Assembly: GCA_022428035.1 (NCBI GenBank)
Contig: JAKMDG010000057.1
Span: 1-5,287, forward strand
Length of the DNA stretch: 5,287 bases
From: Longimicrobiales bacterium
GTDB taxonomy: Bacteria > Gemmatimonadota > Gemmatimonadetes > Longimicrobiales > Gaopeijiaceae
Direction: 5' to 3'
The notes under the pieces are model-generated. The model was not told where the DNA came from. It did not search any database and worked only from the letters and a program-made list of their open reading frames with translations. This document shows positions 1 through 5,287 of the stretch, piece by piece (within the stretch, counting starts at the first letter, position 1; each line of letters starts with the position of its first letter). Made by a program: the position numbers and the translations under genes.

Positions 1-373
1 CCGTCTGGCCCTTGCGGCTCGACGCTCGCTGCCCGCGTCCACCGCGCCCGCCGAACATCTCCTCAAAACCGGAAAAGCCGCCGAAGTCCTGCATGAAGAC
101 GTCGATGGCATCGCTGAAGTCGAATCCGGCCTGACCGCCGGCGGCCCCGGCGCCACGGACGCCCTGCTTGCCGTACCGGTCGTACATCGCGCGCTTCTCG
201 GAGTCGCGAAGTACCTCGTACGCCTCGGTAACTTCCTTGAAGCGTTCCTCGGCCTCCTTCGAGCCCTGATTTCGATCAGGATGATACTCGAGCGCGAGCT
301 TCCGGTAGGACTTCTTGATCGCCTCTGCATCCGCGTCGCGCGATACACCGAGGAGCTGATAGTAGTCGGACAT
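1..373 (-). CDS. dnaJ: Chaperone protein DnaJ (Hsp40), N-terminal part, cut by the left edge
   Basis: DnaJ is the cytoplasmic J-domain co-chaperone that delivers unfolded clients to DnaK (Hsp70) and stimulates its ATPase. Only the first 124 residues are in the window. They start at an ATG (371-373) and begin MSDYYQLLGVSRDADAEAIK. A complete J domain spans about residues 4-68, with the invariant HPD tripeptide at 31-33 between helices II and III, and the AYEVLRDSEKRAMYDRYG signature at 51-68. A Gly/Phe-rich linker follows (about 71-114), including FGGFSGFEEMFGG at 97-109. The linker runs into what should be the start of the first substrate-binding domain, with RKGQT at 120-124. The zinc-finger region and C-terminal domains would lie beyond the edge, so I cannot prove a type I DnaJ over a shorter CbpA-like protein. 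The location next to hrcA favours DnaJ. An AGGAAA ribosome-binding site sits just upstream. No grpE or dnaK lies between it and hrcA. Confidence 0.95.
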   Translation of the reverse strand, partial: MSDYYQLLGVSRDADAEAIKKSYRKLALEYHPDRNQGSKEAEERFKEVTEAYEVLRDSEKRAMYDRYGKQGVRGAGAAGGQAGFDFSDAIDVFMQDFGGFSGFEEMFGGRGGRGQRASSRKGQT

Positions 374-376
374 CTA

Positions 377-382
377 TTTCCT
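377..382 (-). promoter_or_regulatory. Ribosome-binding site of dnaJ
   Basis: Read on the minus strand, AGGAAA ends 3 nt before the ATG of dnaJ. It is the best Shine-Dalgarno match in front of any gene here. It supports the ATG at 371-373 as the start and suggests that dnaJ is translated independently of hrcA, whose stop is 50 nt upstream. Confidence 0.6.
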
Positions 383-384
383 GT

Positions 385-424
385 TGAACGCGTTGGTGCA
401 GGCCCCCGAGGGGCCTGAACGCGT
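385..424. repeat. 9-bp direct repeat TGAACGCGT flanking the hairpin
   Basis: On the plus strand TGAACGCGT occurs at 385-393 and again at 416-424, 31 bp apart, on either side of the GC hairpin. The ACGCGT core is self-complementary, so each copy is both a half of a direct repeat and a possible arm of an inverted repeat. It could be a paired protein-binding site, a trace of a small duplication, or chance in GC-rich DNA. Confidence 0.4.
388..424 (-). other. Two-part GC-rich hairpin in the hrcA-dnaJ gap (attenuator, processing or stability element?)
   Basis: In the minus-strand transcript, CAGGCCCC (417-410) pairs perfectly with GGGGCCUG (406-399) around a UCG loop, giving an 8-bp stem. Outside it, ACGCGU (424-419) can pair with a second ACGCGU (393-388), adding a 6-bp stem across an asymmetric internal loop of 1 and 5 nt. 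The outer arm begins within the last base of the hrcA stop codon, and the structure ends 5 nt before the dnaJ ribosome-binding site. No run of U follows it, so it does not look like an ordinary intrinsic terminator. The pairing is seen directly; a role in damping read-through, RNA cleavage or mRNA protection is inference. Confidence 0.5.
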
Positions 425-1494
425 CATGGTGCCAGAATGCGTGTTACCAGCGTCGACGTGTAGTCGACGATTGTCACGACTTTTTCGTAGGGCATGCGCG
501 TGGGACCGATGACGCCGATGACACCCTTCAGATCGCCGATGTGATACTCCGCCGTCACCAGCGTGAAGTCCGAGAGCACGCTCGAATCGTTCTCTTCTCC
601 GATCGTGATACGGAGACGACCTCCATGCCGCCGATTACCCACCGTCTGAGCCAGAAGATCCCGCTGTTCCGTGAGCGTGATGAGCCCCTTGAGCTGCTCT
701 CCGCTTTCGAACTCGGGCTGTCCCGCCAGAACGCTGGTCGGCCCGAGGTGGAGGCTGGTGTCGTCCAGGACCTTGATGTCGAACAGTTCCACGCCGGACT
801 GGACGAAGACATTCATCAGGTCCGAGCCGTGGTCGCCCGGGAGTGAGTCGCGCAGGCGTTCGGGCAGCGAGCCGCGTATTTCGGAGAAGGTGAGTCCGGC
901 CAGCCGCTCGTTGAGCGCGCCGGTCACGGTCAGAAGCGTCGCCTCATCAATCTCCACGGGCAGGTCCGCGTACACCGTTCGAACCAGCCCACCTCGAATG
1001 GTGGCGACCAGAAGCACTTTGTTACTGGACACCTTGATCAGCTCGAGCCGCTCCAGAAGAGCGTCGTCGACGCGCGGCGCCACCGCCACACCGAGTTCGT
1101 TCGAGATCAGGCTCAGCGCTCTCGTTGCGTGACGCACAAGCATCTCGACCGCTGACGTCCCGGAGCGTTCGATCTCCTCTTCGAGCAGGGCGCGCTCATG
1201 CGCGGACGGCTGATGAGGCTCCATGAGTCGGTCCACGAAGAAACGGTAGGCGAGATCCGTCGGCACGCGACCCGCGGAGGTATGAGGATGAAAGAGATAG
1301 CCCTTCTCCTCGAGGTCGCTCATGGTGTTGCGGACTGTCGCAGCCGACACCCCGAGATCATAGACGCGCGACACGGTTCGACTTCCCGCAGGTTCAGCGG
1401 TATCGACATAGGTCCGGACCACGGCTTCAAGAACCTGACGTTCCCTGTCCGTGAGATCCGTGCCGGCCATGTCATGGGGATCGAGTGCAGTCAT
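424..1494 (-). CDS. hrcA: Heat-inducible transcription repressor HrcA
   Basis: HrcA is the dimeric repressor of class I heat-shock genes (groESL, dnaK). It binds the CIRCE inverted repeat and depends on GroEL for activity. The ATG at 1492-1494 gives 356 residues, against about 340-350 for the family. A winged-helix DNA-binding domain covers about residues 14-92, with EPAGSRTVSRVYDLGVSAAT (34-53) and the hallmark HPHTSAGRVPTD (69-80). A GAF-like and dimerisation region follows. The C-terminus carries the family signatures GEENDSSVLSDFTLVTAEY (299-317) and GVIGVIGPTRMPYEKVVTIV (324-343). The open frame extends upstream to a TTG at 1558-1560, but that start would overlap hemW and add residues unlike HrcA. 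An ATG at 1468-1470 (348 residues) is the main alternative. It has no ribosome-binding site, whereas the chosen start has a weak GAGA about 7 nt upstream. The gene follows hemW by 31 nt and precedes dnaJ by 50 nt. No CIRCE is visible upstream. Confidence 0.95.
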   Translation of the reverse strand: MTALDPHDMAGTDLTDRERQVLEAVVRTYVDTAEPAGSRTVSRVYDLGVSAATVRNTMSDLEEKGYLFHPHTSAGRVPTDLAYRFFVDRLMEPHQPSAHERALLEEEIERSGTSAVEMLVRHATRALSLISNELGVAVAPRVDDALLERLELIKVSSNKVLLVATIRGGLVRTVYADLPVEIDEATLLTVTGALNERLAGLTFSEIRGSLPERLRDSLPGDHGSDLMNVFVQSGVELFDIKVLDDTSLHLGPTSVLAGQPEFESGEQLKGLITLTEQRDLLAQTVGNRRHGGRLRITIGEENDSSVLSDFTLVTAEYHIGDLKGVIGVIGPTRMPYEKVVTIVDYTSTLVTRILAP

Positions 1495-1525
1495 TACCGA
1501 ATCTCGAAACGCTCGCGGTCGGGGG

Positions 1526-2692
1526 TCAACCCGAGCCAACCGCGTCGTAGTCCACCGCAAGGCGATCGAGCAGGAGCCAGCCCTGGGTCGTCAGGCACAC
1601 GCGATCCTGCATATGGCGAGCCAGACCGCGCTCCAGCCAGTCGTCCACGAGACCAGCCACGGCCGTGCCCTCGGGGGGTCGAACGAGGCCCTGGTCCGTT
1701 CGTAATCCCAACCAAATGCGCTCGAGCGCGACGGCGGCGGTGTCCAGAACTTCCCGCTCAGCCTCAGGATTCCTGGAGGACTGGGCGGCCAGGCTGTACT
1801 CCTCCCAGGCCCGCAGATTCCACCGACGGACCGGCGGCGCAAAGCTGTGAGCGCCGTTCCCGAGACCGAGGTAGGGCTGGCCGAGCCAGTACGTCGCGTT
1901 GTGTCTCGACTCGAAGCCCGGCCGTGCGAAGTTCGACACTTCGTAGTGGCGGTACCCGGCTGCTATCAGTACCTCAGCCGCGACCAGGAATTCCTCCCGG
2001 TACTGGTCGTCGTCGACTGGAGTCTCGCGCCGTTCCTTCACAGCGCGCCCCAGCGCGGTGCCAGCTTCGACGGTGAGGCCGTAAAGACTGATGTGGGGGA
2101 CATCGAGGTCGACCGCGCGATGCAGGTCATCCTCCCACGAACGCCCCAGGTGAGACGGGAGCCCGAAGATGAGGTCGACACTCACGTTGTCGATACCGAC
2201 ATCGCGGGCGATCTCCACCGCCGCTGGGGGGCCGTCGGCACCGTGCAAACGTCCCATCCAGCGCAGCGCGCCTGCGTCGAAACTCTGAGCCCCGAGGCTG
2301 ATGCGATTGACGCCGGCCGCGCGCCAACCCTCTGCGACATCAGCCGTAAAACTCTCCGGGTTGGCTTCGGCGGTCCACTCGAGTTCCGGGTCAGAGAGCC
2401 GATCTGGCCCGATCACCCGAGCGAGCCCCTGCATCGCCTGAGGACCCAGCAGCGACGGCGTCCCACCGCCGACGTAGAGCGTCCGCAGATGGTCGGACAG
2501 TGCGAAGAGCCCCTCGCGTTGGACGTAGACGAGTTCTCCGGCGAGTGCTCGCACCCAGCCCTCGAGATCGCCCGTCTTCCGCACCGTGACCGCAAAGTCG
2601 CAATACAGGCAGCGACGAGCGCAGAAAGGCGCATGTACGTACACCGAGCTGACCTCTACCGGAGCCACCGGTTGAGTGACTGATTCGTTCAC
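1526..2692 (-). CDS. hemW: HemW, radical-SAM-type heme chaperone (often misnamed coproporphyrinogen III oxidase)
   Basis: HemW belongs to the HemN-like radical SAM family but binds heme and hands it to target proteins instead of oxidising coproporphyrinogen. The product is 388 residues, a usual length. Visible motifs in order: the [4Fe-4S] motif CARRCLYC with cysteines at 24, 28 and 31, followed by DF; GGGTPS at 75-80 (SAM binding); EANPES at 109-114; RISLGAQSF at 130-138; DLIFGLP at 173-179; HISLYGLTVEAGT at 200-212; SNFARPGFESRHNATYW at 253-269; and a HemN_C winged-helix region at the end. The CxxxCxxCDF form lacks the fourth cysteine (CxC) of true HemN, and HNATYW (264-269) matches the HNxxYW motif linked to heme binding, so HemW is the better name. 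I chose the GTG at 2690-2692 because it overlaps the dprA stop by 4 nt (GTGA) and leaves a normal N-terminus. The frame runs on to 2896 but only through dprA. Confidence 0.93.
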   Translation of the reverse strand: MNESVTQPVAPVEVSSVYVHAPFCARRCLYCDFAVTVRKTGDLEGWVRALAGELVYVQREGLFALSDHLRTLYVGGGTPSLLGPQAMQGLARVIGPDRLSDPELEWTAEANPESFTADVAEGWRAAGVNRISLGAQSFDAGALRWMGRLHGADGPPAAVEIARDVGIDNVSVDLIFGLPSHLGRSWEDDLHRAVDLDVPHISLYGLTVEAGTALGRAVKERRETPVDDDQYREEFLVAAEVLIAAGYRHYEVSNFARPGFESRHNATYWLGQPYLGLGNGAHSFAPPVRRWNLRAWEEYSLAAQSSRNPEAEREVLDTAAVALERIWLGLRTDQGLVRPPEGTAVAGLVDDWLERGLARHMQDRVCLTTQGWLLLDRLAVDYDAVGSG

Positions 2693-3828
2693 GCGGCTCG
2701 CCGGTAGCGCAGGCCGGGCAGTCGGACCACTCGCCCGCTCAGCTCGAGCGTCGTCAGCGCGGCCAGTACGTCCGACACTGACTGACCACACAGGACAGCT
2801 ACTTCCGAGGCCGGCAGCGCGTCGTTTGACAGAGAGCGGAGAACGAGCTCTTCCGAAGACGTACCGGTCGGACGATCCTCGACGGGTTTTGCGCACGAGC
2901 TCGCGTGGCTTTCCCCTCGCATCGGCTCGACGACCGTGCCGACGAAGTCACCGATCGACACGAGCGCCCGAGCTCCGTCCGCCAGAAGCCGGTTGGAACC
3001 GGCGCAGGCAGACCCGTCGATCGGGCCGGGAACGGCCCAGACGTCACGACCGAGGTCCAGTGCGTGGTCCACGGTGATGAGCGACCCGGATTGTTCTCCG
3101 GCTTCAACCACCACGACAGCGTCGACCCCCAGGGCTGCCAGCACACGATTCCTGCGCGGGAAGTGGTACGGAGCGGCCTTCGTTCCGGGCGCGAACTCAG
3201 TGACCAGAAGTCCGCGCTCGGCCATGACCTGGTGAAGTCGCGTATGGGTCCTCGGATAGCTCACGTCCGCCCCTGCGCCCAGCACCGCAATCGTATCGCC
3301 ACCCGCCTCGAGCGCACCCCGATGGGCCTGCCCATCGGTACCCAGCGCGAGGCCACTCACCACGACGGAGCCGGCCTCGGCAAGTTTGCGACCGAGGGTA
3401 CGGGACACATCTCGTCCGCGCGTCGTGACCCGGCGCGAGCCGACGATCGTGACCGCAGGTCGGAGTGCGAGGAGCTCGATCCTGCCCCTGAGGAACAGCA
3501 GGGGCGGAGGATCCGCGAGATGCAGTAACTCATCGGGATACCAGGTTGAGCCCCAGGTCACCACACTCATGTCGAGCTCATGGGCCTGGGCCAGCGCGCG
3601 GTCGACCTGATCAGCCAGGTCCCTGCGCGCGCGAGCACGGGCGGCGTCTGCCCCGGCGATGGCGGCAAAGTCCCTGAAGCGAGCCCGCCGGGCCTGTGCC
3701 GCACCGCCAAAGCTCCGAGCCAGCCTTTGAACCCCGGCGGGTCCCACCCCAGGTAACGAATCGAGGAGAAGAAGATCCTGGGCCCGGTCTTCCGAACGAT
3801 CCCACTGAGGCGTCAGGGTGCCCACCAC
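2689..3828 (-). CDS. dprA: DNA-processing protein DprA (Smf)
   Basis: DprA binds incoming single-stranded DNA in the cytoplasm during natural transformation, protects it and loads RecA. It is also widespread in bacteria not known to be competent. The product is 379 residues. A helix-hairpin-helix/SAM-like segment lies at about 20-42 (LLDSLPGVGPAGVQRLARSF). The Rossmann-like DNA-binding domain covers about 85-300, with WYPDELL (96-102), PPPLLFLRG (107-115), IVGSRRVTTRG (128-138), SGLALGTDGQAH (158-169), FPRRNRVLAAL (223-233), EAGEQSGSLIT (242-252), VPGP (266-269) and GSNRLLADGA (277-286). A short linker leads to a C-terminal winged helix (about 325-379, DprA WH type). SGLALGTD has Thr where Ile is usual (SGxAxGID). 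The start is a GTG directly after an in-frame TGA, with a second GTG next to it at 3823-3825; either may be used. It overlaps obg by 16 nt and hemW by 4 nt, so translation is probably coupled. Confidence 0.95.
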   Translation of the reverse strand: MVGTLTPQWDRSEDRAQDLLLLDSLPGVGPAGVQRLARSFGGAAQARRARFRDFAAIAGADAARARARRDLADQVDRALAQAHELDMSVVTWGSTWYPDELLHLADPPPLLFLRGRIELLALRPAVTIVGSRRVTTRGRDVSRTLGRKLAEAGSVVVSGLALGTDGQAHRGALEAGGDTIAVLGAGADVSYPRTHTRLHQVMAERGLLVTEFAPGTKAAPYHFPRRNRVLAALGVDAVVVVEAGEQSGSLITVDHALDLGRDVWAVPGPIDGSACAGSNRLLADGARALVSIGDFVGTVVEPMRGESHASSCAKPVEDRPTGTSSEELVLRSLSNDALPASEVAVLCGQSVSDVLAALTTLELSGRVVRLPGLRYRRAA

Positions 3829-4841
3829 TCATCGTCACCACCGCTGCCGCGTTCCTCTGCCACGACCTGCTGACTCGCCCGCCAGAGACGCTCCAGAAGA
3901 TCATCGAGGTGCATTCGGGCGACGGACGAGAGGGGGACTACGTCGATCGCATCCCCCGTGTCCAGTGCGGGCAGCTCCGCATCCGGCGGGAGCATGTCGA
4001 CTTTCGTGAGCGCAACCAGAAACGGCGTCGCGGCCAGATCCACGGAGTAGGCATCCAGCTCCGCCCGCAGGCGGTCGAACTCGGCCTGTGGATCCGGAGC
4101 ATCGACCGGCACCATCAACAGCAGAATTCGAGTACGCTCGATGTGACGAAGGAACTGATGGCCAAGCCCCTTTCCTTCGTGCGCGCCCTCGATGATACCG
4201 GGAATGTCGGCGATCACGAACGTACGGAAGTCCGATAGCTGGACGACGCCGAGGTTCGGGGAGAGGGTGGTAAACGGATAGTCTGCGACCTTGGGCTGAG
4301 CAGCCGTCACGGTCGCGAGAAAGGTCGACTTGCCCGCGTTCGGCTCACCGACTAACCCGACATCGGCGATCAGCTTGAGTTCGAGACGGATCGTCCGTTC
4401 CTCACCCTCGACCCCCGGCTCCCATCTCGTGGGAGCCTGGTTCGTCGCGGTCGCGAAGCGGGCGTTCCCTCGGCCACCTCGACCGCCCAGGGCAATCACG
4501 ACAGACTCTCCATCCTCGAGGAGTTCGCCTACCAGCGTGTCGGTCTCGGCGTCGTAGGCCACCGTACCCGGCGGCACGCGCAGGACCAGAGCCTCCCCGG
4601 ATTTTCCGGTACGCTTACTCCCTTCGCCGTGCATGCCTCGCTGCGCCTTGTAGTGGCGCCGGTAGCTGTAGTCGAGGAGTGTGGTCAGCTGAGCGTCCGC
4701 CTGAAGGACTACGTCACCGCCCTTGCCCCCGTCTCCACCCGCGGGGCCTCCGCGAGGCACGCCCGTTTCCCGACGGAACGCTTCGGCTCCGGAACCCCCG
4801 GTCCCCGCGATCACTTCGATCACGGCGCGATCGACGAACAT
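3813..4841 (-). CDS. obg: GTPase Obg (ObgE/CgtA), 50S ribosome assembly factor, without the C-terminal OCT domain
   Basis: Obg is an essential low-affinity GTPase that binds the 50S subunit late in assembly and links it to stress and cell-cycle control. The product is 342 residues. The glycine-rich Obg fold fills about residues 1-158, with GGPAGGDGGKGGDV at 31-44 and ALGGRGGRGNARFATATNQAP at 117-137. The G domain follows: G1 P-loop GEPNAGKS at 165-172, switch I YPFTTLSPNLG at 188-198, G3 DIPG at 212-215 followed by IIEGAHEGKGLG, G4 as TKVD (279-282, in place of the standard NKxD), and G5 SSV at 305-307. The G domain ends near residue 325 and only a short acidic/aromatic tail, DDEWWAP, remains, so the OCT domain of many Firmicutes and Actinobacteria is absent. 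The ATG starts 1 nt after the asparaginase stop, with a GGGGG purine run 6 nt upstream. The end overlaps dprA by 16 nt. Confidence 0.97.
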   Translation of the reverse strand: MFVDRAVIEVIAGTGGSGAEAFRRETGVPRGGPAGGDGGKGGDVVLQADAQLTTLLDYSYRRHYKAQRGMHGEGSKRTGKSGEALVLRVPPGTVAYDAETDTLVGELLEDGESVVIALGGRGGRGNARFATATNQAPTRWEPGVEGEERTIRLELKLIADVGLVGEPNAGKSTFLATVTAAQPKVADYPFTTLSPNLGVVQLSDFRTFVIADIPGIIEGAHEGKGLGHQFLRHIERTRILLLMVPVDAPDPQAEFDRLRAELDAYSVDLAATPFLVALTKVDMLPPDAELPALDTGDAIDVVPLSSVARMHLDDLLERLWRASQQVVAEERGSGGDDEWWAP

Positions 4842-4842
4842 G

Positions 4843-5287
4843 TCAGACCCCCGATTCGGCTAGAGTGAGCTCGAACGCCGGCCGCAGCTCACCCACGATC
4901 TCGGCTCGTGTATTCGTGATCGCAGGGCGGCCATGCGCCCTGAGCGCCTCCGCCTCGTCATCCGTGACGGCACCCAGCGCGTTCAGCGTATGAAGGAGTG
5001 CGACCTCAACCGCCCGGCGGCCCCCATCCTCCACCTTGATCGCGATACCGAGGCCTCGATCCCGCAGCCCAGCGCCGTATACGCCCTCAGCACCCAGCTT
5101 CACGAAGACGCGGTCGCCGGCCGTCGCCATCACGTCGGTACATGTGCGCCCGGTGCCCCCAACCATGAACGGCGCGGAGGTCATCGCGTCCACAATCCGA
5201 CCGGCCGGCTCTCCCCGGTCCGCAGCGACGGCGAACGAGGCGAACGACCGGGCCATATCAGACAGCGGTACGGCAAAGCACACGACC
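4843..5287 (-). CDS. Asparaginase II-family protein, C-terminal part, cut by the right edge
   Basis: This family (Pfam Asparaginase_II, typified by the Rhizobium etli enzyme ReAV) hydrolyses L-asparagine to aspartate and ammonia. It has a beta-lactamase-like serine/lysine active site and is unrelated to E. coli AnsA/AnsB. The frame is open through the right edge. An internal GTG at 5281-5283 is not a credible start, because the family motif continues upstream of it. The visible 147 residues hold FAVPLSDMARSFASFA (4-19), FMVGGTGRTCTDVM (40-53), VFVKLGAEGVY (60-70) and GIAIKVEDGGRRA (80-92), all typical of the C-terminal half of a protein of about 330 residues. The lysine of KLGAEG (residue 63 of the visible part) is probably a catalytic lysine by comparison with ReAV. 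I infer this from memory. The N-terminal half with the catalytic serines is outside the window. The stop lies 1 nt before obg. Confidence 0.88.
   Translation of the reverse strand, partial: VVCFAVPLSDMARSFASFAVAADRGEPAGRIVDAMTSAPFMVGGTGRTCTDVMATAGDRVFVKLGAEGVYGAGLRDRGLGIAIKVEDGGRRAVEVALLHTLNALGAVTDDEAEALRAHGRPAITNTRAEIVGELRPAFELTLAESGV
4848..4852 (-). promoter_or_regulatory. Probable ribosome-binding site of obg
   Basis: On the minus strand a GGGGG run lies 6 nt before the ATG of obg, inside the last codons of the asparaginase gene. It is a loose Shine-Dalgarno match. With the upstream stop only 1 nt from the obg start, re-initiation by ribosomes finishing the asparaginase gene is also likely. 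Confidence 0.35.

Noticed and set aside
399..417. GC hairpin as a Rho-independent terminator of hrcA
   Set aside because: The stem is strong enough, but no run of U follows on the minus strand and the dnaJ ribosome-binding site comes soon after, so a terminator call is not supported.
1480..1494. GAGTGCA next to the hrcA start as a possible half of a CIRCE operator
   Set aside because: There is no matching TTAGCACTC arm at the right spacing, and the bases are hrcA coding sequence.
1198..2076. Plus-strand open frame of 292 residues antisense to hrcA and hemW
   Set aside because: Its product is Arg/Pro/Ser-rich low-complexity sequence with no recognisable domain, and it lies opposite two well-supported genes. 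It is a shadow of GC-rich codon use.
1847..2683. Plus-strand open frame of 278 residues opposite hemW
   Set aside because: It mirrors the hemW codons and shows no family motifs or ribosome-binding site; the minus-strand frame carries the full set of HemW signatures.
2693..2896. 68-residue N-terminal extension of HemW
   Set aside because: The extra residues lie wholly within dprA in another frame, are Arg/Ser/Ala-rich, and are not part of the HemW family. The GTG overlapping the dprA stop is the natural start.
3484..3505. Inverted repeat GCCCCTG / CAGGGGC with an 8-nt loop
   Set aside because: It lies inside dprA over the conserved PPPLLFLRG coding region. A 7-bp GC match of this kind is expected by chance, and there is no U tract or gene end nearby.
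2905..3528. Plus-strand open frame of 207 residues opposite dprA
   Set aside because: It is a shadow of dprA with no recognisable domain.
3696..4238. Plus-strand open frame of 180 residues across the obg-dprA junction
   Set aside because: It is antisense to two conserved genes and has no motif.
1..5287. Mobile element, CRISPR, phage, defence or otherwise new system
   Set aside because: All coding space is filled by six recognisable housekeeping genes on one strand, with gaps of at most 50 nt. No transposase, integrase, repeat array or cluster of unknown genes is present.

Overview
The window is a tightly packed block of bacterial chromosome in which every convincing gene lies on the minus strand, so it reads from the right end to the left. 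The DNA is GC-rich, with a strong G/C preference at third codon positions. That explains the many long open frames on the plus strand, which are antisense shadows of the real genes. The protein set and the gene order (asparaginase II, obg, dprA, hemW, hrcA, dnaJ) point to a free-living GC-rich bacterium. Gemmatimonadota is my best guess, made from memory of similar proteins and not proven by anything here.

Layout in the direction of transcription: (1) the C-terminal 147 residues of an asparaginase II-type (bacterial AnsA/ReAV-like) enzyme, cut by the right edge; (2) the ribosome-assembly GTPase Obg, starting 1 nt after the asparaginase stop; (3) the DNA-processing protein DprA, overlapping the end of obg by 16 nt and starting with GTG; (4) the radical-SAM-type heme chaperone HemW, overlapping dprA by 4 nt (GTGA); (5) the heat-shock repressor HrcA, after a 31-nt gap; (6) the N-terminal 124 residues of the co-chaperone DnaJ, after a 50-nt gap, running off the left edge.

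The overlaps and short gaps suggest one polycistronic unit with translational coupling over the first four genes. The hemW-hrcA-dnaJ end resembles the classic hemW-hrcA-grpE-dnaK-dnaJ heat-shock operon of Firmicutes, but grpE and dnaK are missing between hrcA and dnaJ. No CIRCE operator (the inverted repeat bound by HrcA) is visible in the window. The only clear non-coding structure is a strong GC hairpin in the hrcA-dnaJ gap, framed by a 9-bp direct repeat that can itself pair into an outer stem.

I see no mobile element, CRISPR array, tRNA, rRNA, phage gene or defence system, and no gene-free stretch over 300 bases. This is an ordinary housekeeping region. The points worth a second look are the hrcA-dnaJ hairpin, the split chaperone operon and the joining of an asparaginase gene to obg.
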